Below are positions 5,667 to 12,072 of a stretch of 12,072 nt of DNA, piece by piece. A program made the translations under genes and the position numbers. The notes beneath the pieces were generated by a model. That model did not search any database. It was not told the origin of the DNA and saw nothing but the letters and a program-made list of their open reading frames with translations. Each line of letters begins with the position of its first letter. Positions within the stretch are counted from its first letter, which is position 1. This DNA comes from UBA9647 sp049522195 (GTDB lineage: Bacteria; Bacteroidota; Ignavibacteria; UBA10030), in assembly GCA_049522195.1 (NCBI GenBank), contig JBEKOB010000106.1, forward strand, positions 1 to 12,072, written 5' to 3'.

Positions 5667-6872
5667 ATGAAAAACATTTACCGATTCCCTTTTGTGATGT
5701 TTTGCCTCTTCACCAGTACGAATCCATTGCATGCCCAATGGATCCAAACCCCCTACGGCGGCATCGTTCGTAGCTTGGCCGTCTCCGGCACGAATTTCTT
5801 TGCTGGGACCAATGACGGCGTGTTTCTGTCGACGAACACCGGCACAAGCTGGTCCGCGGTCAATTCCGGCTTGACGAACACGTATGTTCATTGTCTTGCC
5901 GTCTCCGGCACGAATCTCTTCGCCGGGACTGATGGCGGCGGCGTCTTTCTTTCCACCAACAACGGCACAAGCTGGACGAGTACCGGCTTGACGAACGCTC
6001 TTGTCTATGCTCTTGCCGTCTCCGGCACGAATCTCTTTGCCGGGACTAATGGCAGCGCCTTTCTTTCCACCAACAACGGCACAAGCTGGACTGCGGTCAA
6101 TTCCGGCTTGATGATCGCTTCTGTCCGTGCTCTTGCCGTCTTCGGCACGAACCTCTTTGCCGGGACTGATAGCGGCCTCTTTGTTTCCAGTAACAACGGG
6201 ACAAGCTGGACTCCTGTCAATTCCGGCTTGACGAACACTCGTGTCTTTGCTCTTGCCGTCTACGGCACGAATTTCTTTGGCGGGACTGATGCAGGTGGCG
6301 TCTTTCTTTCCAGCAACAACGGGACAAGCTGGTCTGCGGTCAATTCCGGCTTGACCAATACATCTGTTAGCTCTCTTGCTGTCAGCGGCGCAAATCTCTT
6401 TGCCGGAACTTATGGCGGCGGCGTCTTTCTTTCCACCAACAACGGGACAAGCTGGACTGCGGTCAATTCCGGCTTGACGAACTCTCTTGTTTCCTCTCTC
6501 GCTGTGAGCGGTACGAATCTTTTTGCGGGGACTTTTGGCGGCGTCTCGCGGCGGCCACTTGCGCAGATGATTACTTCTGTTGCTAAGATAGCCGGTAGTG
6601 AGGTGCCGGAGAGTTTTACGCTTGAGCAAAATTATCCTAACCCGTTCAACCCAAGTACGATAATTCAGTTCTCACTCCCACGAACGGCGCATGTGACTCT
6701 GAAACTCTTCAACACGGTGGGAGAAGAAATAGCAACATTGGTGTCTGAGGAACTCGGTGCTGGCACCTATACAACACAATGGAATGCTACGGCTATTGCA
6801 GGCGGTTTCTACTTCTATCGTTTCCACGCTGGATCATTTACTCAAACAAAGAAACTCATTTTGCTTAGATGA
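5667..6872 (+). CDS. Secreted Asp-box (BNR-like) repeat protein with T9SS type A sorting domain
   Basis: This 401-residue protein begins with a Sec signal ending in LHA-Q (cleavage near residue 23). From residue 39 it has six repeats of 39-41 residues of the form LAVSGTNLFAGT...GVFLSTNNGTSW. The STNNGTSW element resembles the Asp box (S-x-D-x-G-x-T-W) with Asn for Asp, so the region should fold as beta-propeller blades. A seventh unit stops after GTFGGV and leads through RRPLAQMITSV into the tail. Residues from about 313 to 401 form a T9SS C-terminal domain: NYPNPFNPST, a central VTLKLFNTVGEEIATL strand region, GGFYFYRF, and a final basic strand ending in KLILLR. The family link points to export through the outer membrane and cell-surface attachment. 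The ligand or function is unknown. No near operon partner is visible on either side. Confidence 0.9.
   Translation: MKNIYRFPFVMFCLFTSTNPLHAQWIQTPYGGIVRSLAVSGTNFFAGTNDGVFLSTNTGTSWSAVNSGLTNTYVHCLAVSGTNLFAGTDGGGVFLSTNNGTSWTSTGLTNALVYALAVSGTNLFAGTNGSAFLSTNNGTSWTAVNSGLMIASVRALAVFGTNLFAGTDSGLFVSSNNGTSWTPVNSGLTNTRVFALAVYGTNFFGGTDAGGVFLSSNNGTSWSAVNSGLTNTSVSSLAVSGANLFAGTYGGGVFLSTNNGTSWTAVNSGLTNSLVSSLAVSGTNLFAGTFGGVSRRPLAQMITSVAKIAGSEVPESFTLEQNYPNPFNPSTIIQFSLPRTAHVTLKLFNTVGEEIATLVSEELGAGTYTTQWNATAIAGGFYFYRFHAGSFTQTKKLILLR
5781..6545 (+). repeat. In-gene tandem repeat array, six full units plus a partial one
   Basis: Units begin at 5781, 5901, 6018, 6138, 6258, 6381 and 6504, with periods of 120, 117, 120, 120, 123 and 123 bp, all multiples of three. 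Units 1-5 share nearly the same DNA, such as GCACAAGCTGG or GGACAAGCTGG and TCAATTCCGGCTTGA. The openings of units 6 and 7 have drifted. Indels of one codon explain the period changes. Confidence 0.9.
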
Positions 6873-6874
6873 AC

Positions 6875-7052
6875 GGCCAACTGCAACCAACAATCGGCAA
6901 ACCGGCGCTTATATCATTTGTATAGGCGTTGGAAGTTCGGAGTTTGGCAGGACACAAAGAATTCGCTCAAGTGCTCGCCTCCGCAAGGAACGAGCCATTC
7001 AGATGCGGCGGGTTGCAACGGCGGTCTGCCTGAACGTTAGTTGCAATTGCCC
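6875..7052. repeat. Foldback element with long outer stem and two inner hairpins (attC-like or MITE-like)
   Basis: The arm at 6878-6907 pairs with 7019-7049 read on the opposite strand: 24 of 30 positions match, with one bulged base (T7031). Two further pairs are possible outside (G6875/C7052, G6876/C7051). Inside, CGCTTATA (6906-6913) pairs with TATAGGCG (6921-6928), allowing one G-T pair and competing with the last two outer pairs. GCTCGCCT (6973-6980) also pairs with AGG plus CGAGC (6986-6995) across a 2-nt bulge. The right end contains AACGTTAGTTGC, close to but not matching the integron core GTTRRRY. The element fills almost the whole spacer after the repeat-protein gene and ends 29 nt before the next start codon. 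It could be an attC-like site, a small foldback transposon relic, or an RNA structure in the transcript. Confidence 0.55.
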
Positions 7053-7081
7053 ACGCATTAACCGTGTAAGGAAAGTTCAAC

Positions 7082-7495
7082 ATGAAACATCGAGGATTTA
7101 GACAGCATTTGGTTTGGCTGCTCATCACAGTCCATCTCGTCACGATCTATGGATGCACGGTCACGAATCACGTCACCCTTTCCGGTAATGAAATGCCTGT
7201 CGGATCTAATTTGAAAATCGCTACAGTCATACTCAAGGATGGGGACATCATCGAATTTGACAGCGGCGGAGGACTGTGCGTTGAAAAAACAAAAGATGGA
7301 AAACCGTATCGTGTTATCGTCGGAATGACGCATAGCAAGAACATCGAGATCGATCCCGAGAAAGTTCTTGAGGTGAAAGTTGACCAAAAGGAGTCAAGCG
7401 GGCTGGGCAGCTTTGTTGCAGGTTTTCTTATCGGTTTGCCGGTTGGTGCTGGCATCCTTGTTCTCGTTGTTATTGCTTTGAATAGTGGCCGTTGA
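7082..7495 (+). CDS. Small predicted lipoprotein with C-terminal glycine-rich membrane segment
   Basis: I do not recognise this 137-residue protein. It has a basic N-terminus, a hydrophobic run and a lipobox-like IYGC with C25, so it is probably lipidated. Residues 46-101 look like a small all-beta unit: VILKDGDIIEF, then YRVIVGMTHSKNIEIDPEKVLEVKV. A similar strand pattern ending in 'I..I/V..EKV.EV' is common in small SH3/Sm-like periplasmic modules. Residues 108-133 form a Gly-rich hydrophobic segment (GSFVAGFLIGLPVGAGIL) that may enter a membrane. AGGA at 7069-7072 serves the ATG. The stop is 12 nt before the next start, so the two genes are surely co-transcribed. Their similar layouts suggest they work together in the envelope; the function is unknown. 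Confidence 0.75.
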   Translation: MKHRGFRQHLVWLLITVHLVTIYGCTVTNHVTLSGNEMPVGSNLKIATVILKDGDIIEFDSGGGLCVEKTKDGKPYRVIVGMTHSKNIEIDPEKVLEVKVDQKESSGLGSFVAGFLIGLPVGAGILVLVVIALNSGR

Positions 7496-7507
7496 AAGGA
7501 ACAGGCG

Positions 7508-8656
7508 ATGGCTAAGAATATCATCATTGCGGGAGCCTTACTTTGCTTATTCCTGAGTGAGGTAACGTTCGGGCAAGTGCAGGTAAAGAGCACAGACATG
7601 AAACAGGCGCTTGTCTTCCGCCCGAACCAGGACGCGATACGAGGCAAGCTTGCTGAAATACGAGAAGATTACATTGTTGTGTTGTCGTCGGAACGCGAGG
7701 TAAGAGTTCCTTTTGCCGAAATAGGCAGAATAATTTTGACGGTCGAGCAAGGGCTGGGGCGGGGGCCATTCTATGGGGCAGTTCTTGCGGGATATGGTAG
7801 TGCGTACGTACTTGCAGCATCACGTGATCACGGCGGATTTGTTGAATCACGGGATTTGCCTTGGTATGCCATTGTTGTGGTTCCGAGTATTGCGCTTGGG
7901 GCTGGCATCGGATATCTCGTCGACCCAGGCTCCGTGCAAAAGGACGAAGTTTTTGATTTTACTGGAACTGACGAAGCAAAAGCCCGGGAAAAGTCCCGCC
8001 TTGCAAGGGCCGCAAATCAAGGGTTACGCGAAAGCAAACTGCATTTCACATTCCAGGCAAGTCATGTTAATTCGAATGTGCTGAGCATGCTGCCAAGCTC
8101 ACTTGGCTACCATCAGGACAATGGCGCAGGCCAGTTCAATCTACTCAGGAAGGTGCAACTGACTTACTCCGTGGCGCCGAAGGTAGAGTTAGGGGTAGCA
8201 TGGGTGGAGTTCAGCGAACCATCAACATCCGCCTATGCATTCGAAATTCCTAGCAATGGCGACTTCAAGTCTTACTCTGTGTCTGAAACGTTTCAGGCAA
8301 GCGGAGAATTCATCGTCGCGTCATACAAACCGTTGTATTCTCTGGTTGATTCATGGCTGGACTTAAAAGTCGGAGGCGGATTTGGGATCGCCTCAATTGA
8401 CTACAACAGAAGAACAACTGTCTCGGCGAATACGTGGCAGCAATCCTTTTTCAATGTTGCCGACAATTCTGTGGTTGCGTACCTCTGTGGTGAACTTGAG
8501 TTCGAACTTGTAGATGGGTTTTCAATAGGGCTGGTTGCTGACAAAGTGTTCGGTCCGTCAAGAGACGCACCGGCAGTGCCCGAGGCAAAAATCCCGGCCC
8601 AGACATTGAGTTTCGACAACTCTAGCGTGGGCTTCACCATTGGCCTCCATTTTTGA
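7508..8656 (+). CDS. Predicted outer-membrane beta-barrel protein with N-terminal SH3-like and glycine-zipper regions
   Basis: This 382-residue protein has a Sec signal ending near TFG-Q (about residue 22). Residues 43-79 (IRGKLAEIREDYIVVLSS...RVPFAEIGRIIL) look like a small beta domain of the 'GxL-x-D-x-I-V-V ... V-P-x-x-E-I' kind. Two Gly/Ala-rich hydrophobic stretches follow (88-103 and 120-138), then a charged helix (155-175). From about 176 to the end the chain alternates polar and hydrophobic residues in strands rich in Tyr, Phe and Gly (VQLTYSVAPKVELGVAWVEF, WLDLKVGGGFGIASIDY). It ends in GFTIGLHF, a terminal Phe as in the outer-membrane insertion signal. A barrel of about eight strands fits the length. 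AAAGGA at 7495-7500 precedes the ATG by 7 nt. No known family was recognised, and the barrel prediction is inferred from pattern only. Confidence 0.8.
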   Translation: MAKNIIIAGALLCLFLSEVTFGQVQVKSTDMKQALVFRPNQDAIRGKLAEIREDYIVVLSSEREVRVPFAEIGRIILTVEQGLGRGPFYGAVLAGYGSAYVLAASRDHGGFVESRDLPWYAIVVVPSIALGAGIGYLVDPGSVQKDEVFDFTGTDEAKAREKSRLARAANQGLRESKLHFTFQASHVNSNVLSMLPSSLGYHQDNGAGQFNLLRKVQLTYSVAPKVELGVAWVEFSEPSTSAYAFEIPSNGDFKSYSVSETFQASGEFIVASYKPLYSLVDSWLDLKVGGGFGIASIDYNRRTTVSANTWQQSFFNVADNSVVAYLCGELEFELVDGFSIGLVADKVFGPSRDAPAVPEAKIPAQTLSFDNSSVGFTIGLHF

Positions 8657-8663
8657 TGCCCGT

Positions 8664-8728
8664 TCGCCTTTGGCGAGTGCGGTCTTTACTCAGGTCGGAC
8701 AATCCGACCCATAGGCACGTTGAGTAAA
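8664..8728. other. Tandem hairpin and nested stem in the spacer before the large secreted protein
   Basis: Just after the barrel gene stop, TCGCC (8664-8668) and GGCGA (8672-8676) pair around TTT. Then TTTACTCA-GGTCGGA (8685-8699) forms a continuous 5' side. It pairs with TCCGACC (8703-8709, 3-nt loop CAA) and TGAGTAAA (8721-8728), leaving 11 bases bulged on the 3' side. No T-run follows, so it is not a standard intrinsic terminator; mRNA end stabilisation or a regulatory leader are alternatives. The rest of the 101-nt spacer holds GGGGAG (8744-8749), the ribosome site of the next gene. Confidence 0.6.
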
Positions 8729-8757
8729 CAAGCATTTACTATAGGGGAGATGAGACA

Positions 8758-11700
8758 ATGATACAACGATTCTTCTTTGTTCTTTTGCTGTGCAGCATTC
8801 CGGGTATCATGGCACACGCACAGACGGAGTACTTCCTCAATGTCGGGACAGACACAATGTACGTTGGCAACCCGTATTACGAAATTGCGCTGCTCAAGGC
8901 AAACGGCTCGATAGTCTCCATACGGAATAAAACAACGGGAAACATCGTCTCAACCGGTACAGGGGAACAAACGATGTGGAGCTGCGAGTTTTTCAACACT
9001 GCTAGTCTTGGCTCAGACTCGTATCGCGCAGGCCAGGCGAATTCGTTCACATATTCATGGAACGCAGCCCAGTCGCAACTAACGCTCGCCTATACTCCGG
9101 ATTCCACGGCATCGCAACAAATCAGCGCAACAGTAACACTGACCGCTTCGGTTCAACAGTACTTCGACCTTGCTATCAAACTGCAAAATAAGTACGGGGA
9201 CACGCTCAGCTTTATTGGCTTTCCCAAAGGGCTTACATTCCCGTTAACGGACATACAAGAAGTGATCCTCCCTGTTCTTCCCGGTGTCAAGTTCACCCGC
9301 AATTTCTTCACTCAGAAGCGTTCGTGGATCTGGTATAGTTATCCGAGTCCTCTGATGTTTGCTGACTACACCTATGTTACAACAGGATCCGGATCGCTGT
9401 GTATGTATCTGGTTCTCCATGAGGATATGACCCCGAGAGTCATCAAGGAACTGAACTTTCAAAATACAACTGACCGGGGGGAAGTGTACCGCTTCCAACA
9501 TAGATTCGAACTTGCAATACCAGATGGAGGCCAGTGGACAAGTCCTACCATGAGGATTAGCATTGGTGAAACGGTGCAACAAACCGTCGATGATTTCCGG
9601 AAGGACAGTGAGCTCGAATATAGTCCTTCCATTCAACAAAAACTCGGTCTCTTGTATCCATCGGTCGCAATCGCGTTGAATACCAAGATCGATGCTAATG
9701 GCATGTTCCTTGATTTCAACATGAAGCTTTCCGATCGCGATCGATACCGACAATTTCTGAACAATCAGCCAAATCCGTCCCTGTTCTGGGTTATGGGATG
9801 GAGCTTGCGAGGGTTCGACGAGAACAACCCTGATTACTTCCCTCCCGATCCGAAGCTTGGCAGCGAGGACGATTTGCGCGCGTTGTTCCAGAGCATGCGC
9901 GACGCCGGACATCTGACGATGCCTTACATCAATCTCACCTGGTGGGATGATGAATCGCCAACGATGCGATCGCTTAATCCGAACGAAGTGGCCGTCCTCG
10001 ACCGCAACAAAAAGCCGGTATACGAAAATTTTGGTGCAGGCGGCTATGTGATGTCACCCTATCCGACCGCCGTCCTCAATAGGATTCAACAGGTAATGCA
10101 AGAATTGCAGGAGAAGCTCAAGCCGGATATTGTTTACGAAGATCAGATCAACCGAGCGGGATTAGACTTCAATCCTTCAGCCCCGACCCCCTGGGCGTTG
10201 GCACAAGGATGGTTTGAGCATACGCGCCGCTACGAGTCGATGCATCTGATGTCTGAGGGAGGATATGATCGCCTCGTTCCGACGCACGTCGGCCTGATGA
10301 CCAACATGCTAATAGCAGACCTGGGATCGTGGGGAGGTTTCGGATGGAAGGAGTGGGGATCGGGGACGTACGAGTATTACCCGATCGTCTCGATGATGGC
10401 CCGCGACAAGATCTTGTTCTACAACTTGGCTGACAACTTCACTTCATCGAAATACATTCTCAGCTGGAGCCTGGCGACGGGGCAGATGCTAAGCTGGGAG
10501 TTTCAAATCGCGCTTGTGGGGAGTCTTTGGCAACAAGTCTCAGCGGATTTTCAAAAGTTCGTGATTGGTCCCTATGTGCATGAGCGGATTCGGAATTACA
10601 CACATGTTGCCGATAGTGTAACTTCTACGCGGTACGAAACGCACACAGTTTTCGTCAATTGGTCCAAATCGAATACTTATCAAGCGGGACAGTATATACT
10701 TTCAAAAGAAGGCTGTCTGGCGACGAGTGATGATGGAAAGCTCACAGCCGGTATTTTCACGTGGTTCAACGGAAAGGAGCTGACGGCTGGAGATCATTTT
10801 CTCATCGTGCGTCAGTTTGCCGACAGCATTGTTGTGCACCATCCAATGGGTCCGAGCACGAAACTCTCTGTGACAATGCCGGCGAACTGGGGCACAAATC
10901 CCGATCTGCACGTTTACGCGTTCACGAATGATGTAACGTCCGAGGCTACGAAGACTGTCGCAGGCGGGAGAGTGGAGTTCGATCTAAAAGATTCTGTCAA
11001 CAATGGGCGTGTCGTGCGTTATACCGTTGCCATAGGACCGGTGTATCTTACAAGTCCGCAGCTTCTCTTGCCAGCCGGTGGTGCAGAAGAACTGAGTCGT
11101 GCGCCTGTCCTGAGTTGGGATACCGTGGCGGGGGCGACGAGCTATTCGGTGGAGGTGGCGATGGAATCTTCATTCTCGACTGTTGTCTACAGCCGCACAG
11201 TTGCTCAATTAAACCAACTCCAGATCGATACCCTAGCGCAGGGGACGACCTACTTCTGGCGGGTCTGCGCTGTGAAAGGTTCTTCTGTGGGTACCTGGTC
11301 TGAGACGCGCCGGTTTCGGACGGCAGGAAACAATCTGAGCGATGGACTTGTTGCATATTTTCCGCTGAATGGAAACGCAAATGATTTTGCAGGCAACGAC
11401 AATAACGGATCGATCCGTAGCGGAGTACAACCTGCTGCAGACCGCTTCGGAGCTGCCGGACGTGCGTACGACTTTAACGGAAGCAACGGCTACATCGAAT
11501 TTTCCGAGTCGCCGTCGGTTCGTGCAATAGAGAAAGAAGTCTCTGTGGCGGTATGGGTGAAGCCTCGTTCGTATAAGCAGGAAGCCGGAGTGATGCTGCG
11601 CGATCTCTATTGGAATCTTCTCCTGGTGAACGGTCAAACGACGGGTCTCATCTTCGACGAAAATGGAAATCAGAATCGGATTGTGGGCTCACAGCAGGCT

Positions 11701-12072
11701 CCACTGAACACCTGGTCTCACATCGCGTATACGTACGACGGCTCAACCATTCGAGTCTATATGAACGGTCAGCAGACAGGAGAACTGGCTTTCGCGGCCA
11801 GGAGAATCGGGAGGACGGACGTGGTGATGAACCCAACCCTCGGCAAAGGCATCGGTCTGAACCAGCATTATTTCGACGGCGTGATCGATGAGGTGTTCGT
11901 CTATAACCGAAGGCTCGCAAACGCGGAGCTTGCTCTTCTTGCACAGTACCAGGGCCTGGTGGCACCGGCCCTTCAATCTCCCTCGGATGGAGAGACTGTT
12001 GCGACGAGAACACCTTTGCTGAGCTGGCTGAGAGTCCCGGGTGCAGCGACGTATCGCTTACAGTTGTCGCTT
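8758..12072 (+). CDS. Large secreted glycoside-hydrolase-like protein with Fn3-like and LamG domains, C-terminus outside the window
   Basis: The frame is open from the ATG at 8758 to the window end, giving 1105 residues. A Sec signal ends at AHA-Q (cleavage after 21). Residues from about 22 to 280 form a beta-rich region (YEIALLKANGSIVSIRNKTTG) like the N-terminal sandwich of some glycoside hydrolases. About 290-580 looks like a TIM-barrel: FWVMGWSLRGFDE, MPYINLTWW, IVYEDQINRAG (E461, D462), HLMSEGGYD (E500) and ADLGSWGGFGWKEW (D521). These acids are candidate catalytic residues by position only. An Fn3-like module (about 766-855, ending TYFWRV...TWSETRRFRT) is followed by a LamG/concanavalin-like domain (about 860-1065; GLVAYFPLNGNANDF, NTWSHIAYTYDGSTI, FDGVIDEVFVYNRRL). 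A second Fn3-like module begins near 1068. A T9SS tail is expected beyond the window. It resembles uncharacterised glycoside-hydrolase-like proteins; the exact family and substrate are not assigned. Confidence 0.85.
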   Translation, partial: MIQRFFFVLLLCSIPGIMAHAQTEYFLNVGTDTMYVGNPYYEIALLKANGSIVSIRNKTTGNIVSTGTGEQTMWSCEFFNTASLGSDSYRAGQANSFTYSWNAAQSQLTLAYTPDSTASQQISATVTLTASVQQYFDLAIKLQNKYGDTLSFIGFPKGLTFPLTDIQEVILPVLPGVKFTRNFFTQKRSWIWYSYPSPLMFADYTYVTTGSGSLCMYLVLHEDMTPRVIKELNFQNTTDRGEVYRFQHRFELAIPDGGQWTSPTMRISIGETVQQTVDDFRKDSELEYSPSIQQKLGLLYPSVAIALNTKIDANGMFLDFNMKLSDRDRYRQFLNNQPNPSLFWVMGWSLRGFDENNPDYFPPDPKLGSEDDLRALFQSMRDAGHLTMPYINLTWWDDESPTMRSLNPNEVAVLDRNKKPVYENFGAGGYVMSPYPTAVLNRIQQVMQELQEKLKPDIVYEDQINRAGLDFNPSAPTPWALAQGWFEHTRRYESMHLMSEGGYDRLVPTHVGLMTNMLIADLGSWGGFGWKEWGSGTYEYYPIVSMMARDKILFYNLADNFTSSKYILSWSLATGQMLSWEFQIALVGSLWQQVSADFQKFVIGPYVHERIRNYTHVADSVTSTRYETHTVFVNWSKSNTYQAGQYILSKEGCLATSDDGKLTAGIFTWFNGKELTAGDHFLIVRQFADSIVVHHPMGPSTKLSVTMPANWGTNPDLHVYAFTNDVTSEATKTVAGGRVEFDLKDSVNNGRVVRYTVAIGPVYLTSPQLLLPAGGAEELSRAPVLSWDTVAGATSYSVEVAMESSFSTVVYSRTVAQLNQLQIDTLAQGTTYFWRVCAVKGSSVGTWSETRRFRTAGNNLSDGLVAYFPLNGNANDFAGNDNNGSIRSGVQPAADRFGAAGRAYDFNGSNGYIEFSESPSVRAIEKEVSVAVWVKPRSYKQEAGVMLRDLYWNLLLVNGQTTGLIFDENGNQNRIVGSQQAPLNTWSHIAYTYDGSTIRVYMNGQQTGELAFAARRIGRTDVVMNPTLGKGIGLNQHYFDGVIDEVFVYNRRLANAELALLAQYQGLVAPALQSPSDGETVATRTPLLSWLRVPGAATYRLQLSL

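Noticed and set aside
5649..6629. 326-residue open frame on the minus strand across the tandem repeats
   Set aside because: It is the antisense shadow of the in-frame repeat array, whose missing stop codons are copied in each unit. The plus-strand protein has a signal peptide, Asp-box repeats and a T9SS tail.
6875..7052. Firm annotation of this foldback as an integron attC site
   Set aside because: The right core differs from GTTRRRY at one base, the left core does not fit RYYYAAC, and no integrase gene is in the window. It is kept only as a candidate.
6757..7101. 114-residue plus-strand frame overlapping the T9SS tail and the foldback element
   Set aside because: It begins inside the sorting-domain codons, crosses the inverted repeats, and has no ribosome site or recognisable domain.
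9244..9912. 222-residue open frame on the minus strand
   Set aside because: It is antisense to the large secreted protein, whose frame is unbroken from 8758 to the window end with clear domains.
1..12072. CRISPR array, tRNA or rRNA genes
   Set aside because: No short regularly spaced repeats with unique spacers, no tRNA-like cloverleaf and no rRNA sequence were seen. The only regular repeats are coding.

Overview
The window looks like a chromosomal segment from a Bacteroidota/Chlorobiota-type bacterium, most likely near the Ignavibacteria. The best evidence is the type IX secretion (T9SS) sorting domain at the end of the Asp-box repeat protein, with its NYPNPFNPST core. Sec signals ending in A-Q, putative lipoproteins and a small outer-membrane barrel all suggest a didermic cell that exports many proteins. 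This placement is inferred from protein style; no rRNA or other phylogenetic marker is present. All supported genes lie on the + strand.

Positions 3-4986 hold a compact respiratory operon with gaps of 8-43 nt. It begins with the C-terminal part of an FAD/NAD(P)-oxidoreductase-like protein carrying two 4Fe-4S ferredoxin motifs. Next come a Rieske protein, a b6-type cytochrome b half, a subunit-IV-like half, a membrane-anchored octaheme cytochrome c, and a monoheme cytochrome c lipoprotein. Together these form a quinol:cytochrome c oxidoreductase of the split b6f-like type. The usual cytochrome c1 or f is replaced by a chain of c-type domains. The iron-sulfur flavoprotein suggests a link between the quinone pool and NAD(P)H or ferredoxin. 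Two oddities stand out: the Qo-site PEWY motif reads APWY, and the last heme domain has Glu where its siblings have an axial Met.

Positions 4987-5666 (680 nt) have no convincing gene but many short inverted repeats, including a 17-bp perfect palindrome. From 5667 comes a secreted Asp-box (BNR-like) repeat protein with a T9SS tail, encoded by near-identical 117-123 bp tandem repeats. Positions 6875-7052 then form a strong foldback element: a roughly 30-bp imperfect outer stem enclosing two hairpins. It resembles an integron attC site or a small foldback element.

Positions 7082-8656 hold a two-gene unit: a small lipoprotein, and a larger outer-membrane protein whose N-terminal part looks like the lipoprotein's layout fused to a beta-barrel. 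After a 101-nt spacer with nested hairpins, a large secreted protein starts at 8758 and runs off the window. It has a signal peptide, a glycoside-hydrolase-like region, an Fn3-like module, a LamG/concanavalin-like domain and the start of a second Fn3-like module. It is probably an exported polysaccharide-active or glycan-binding enzyme.
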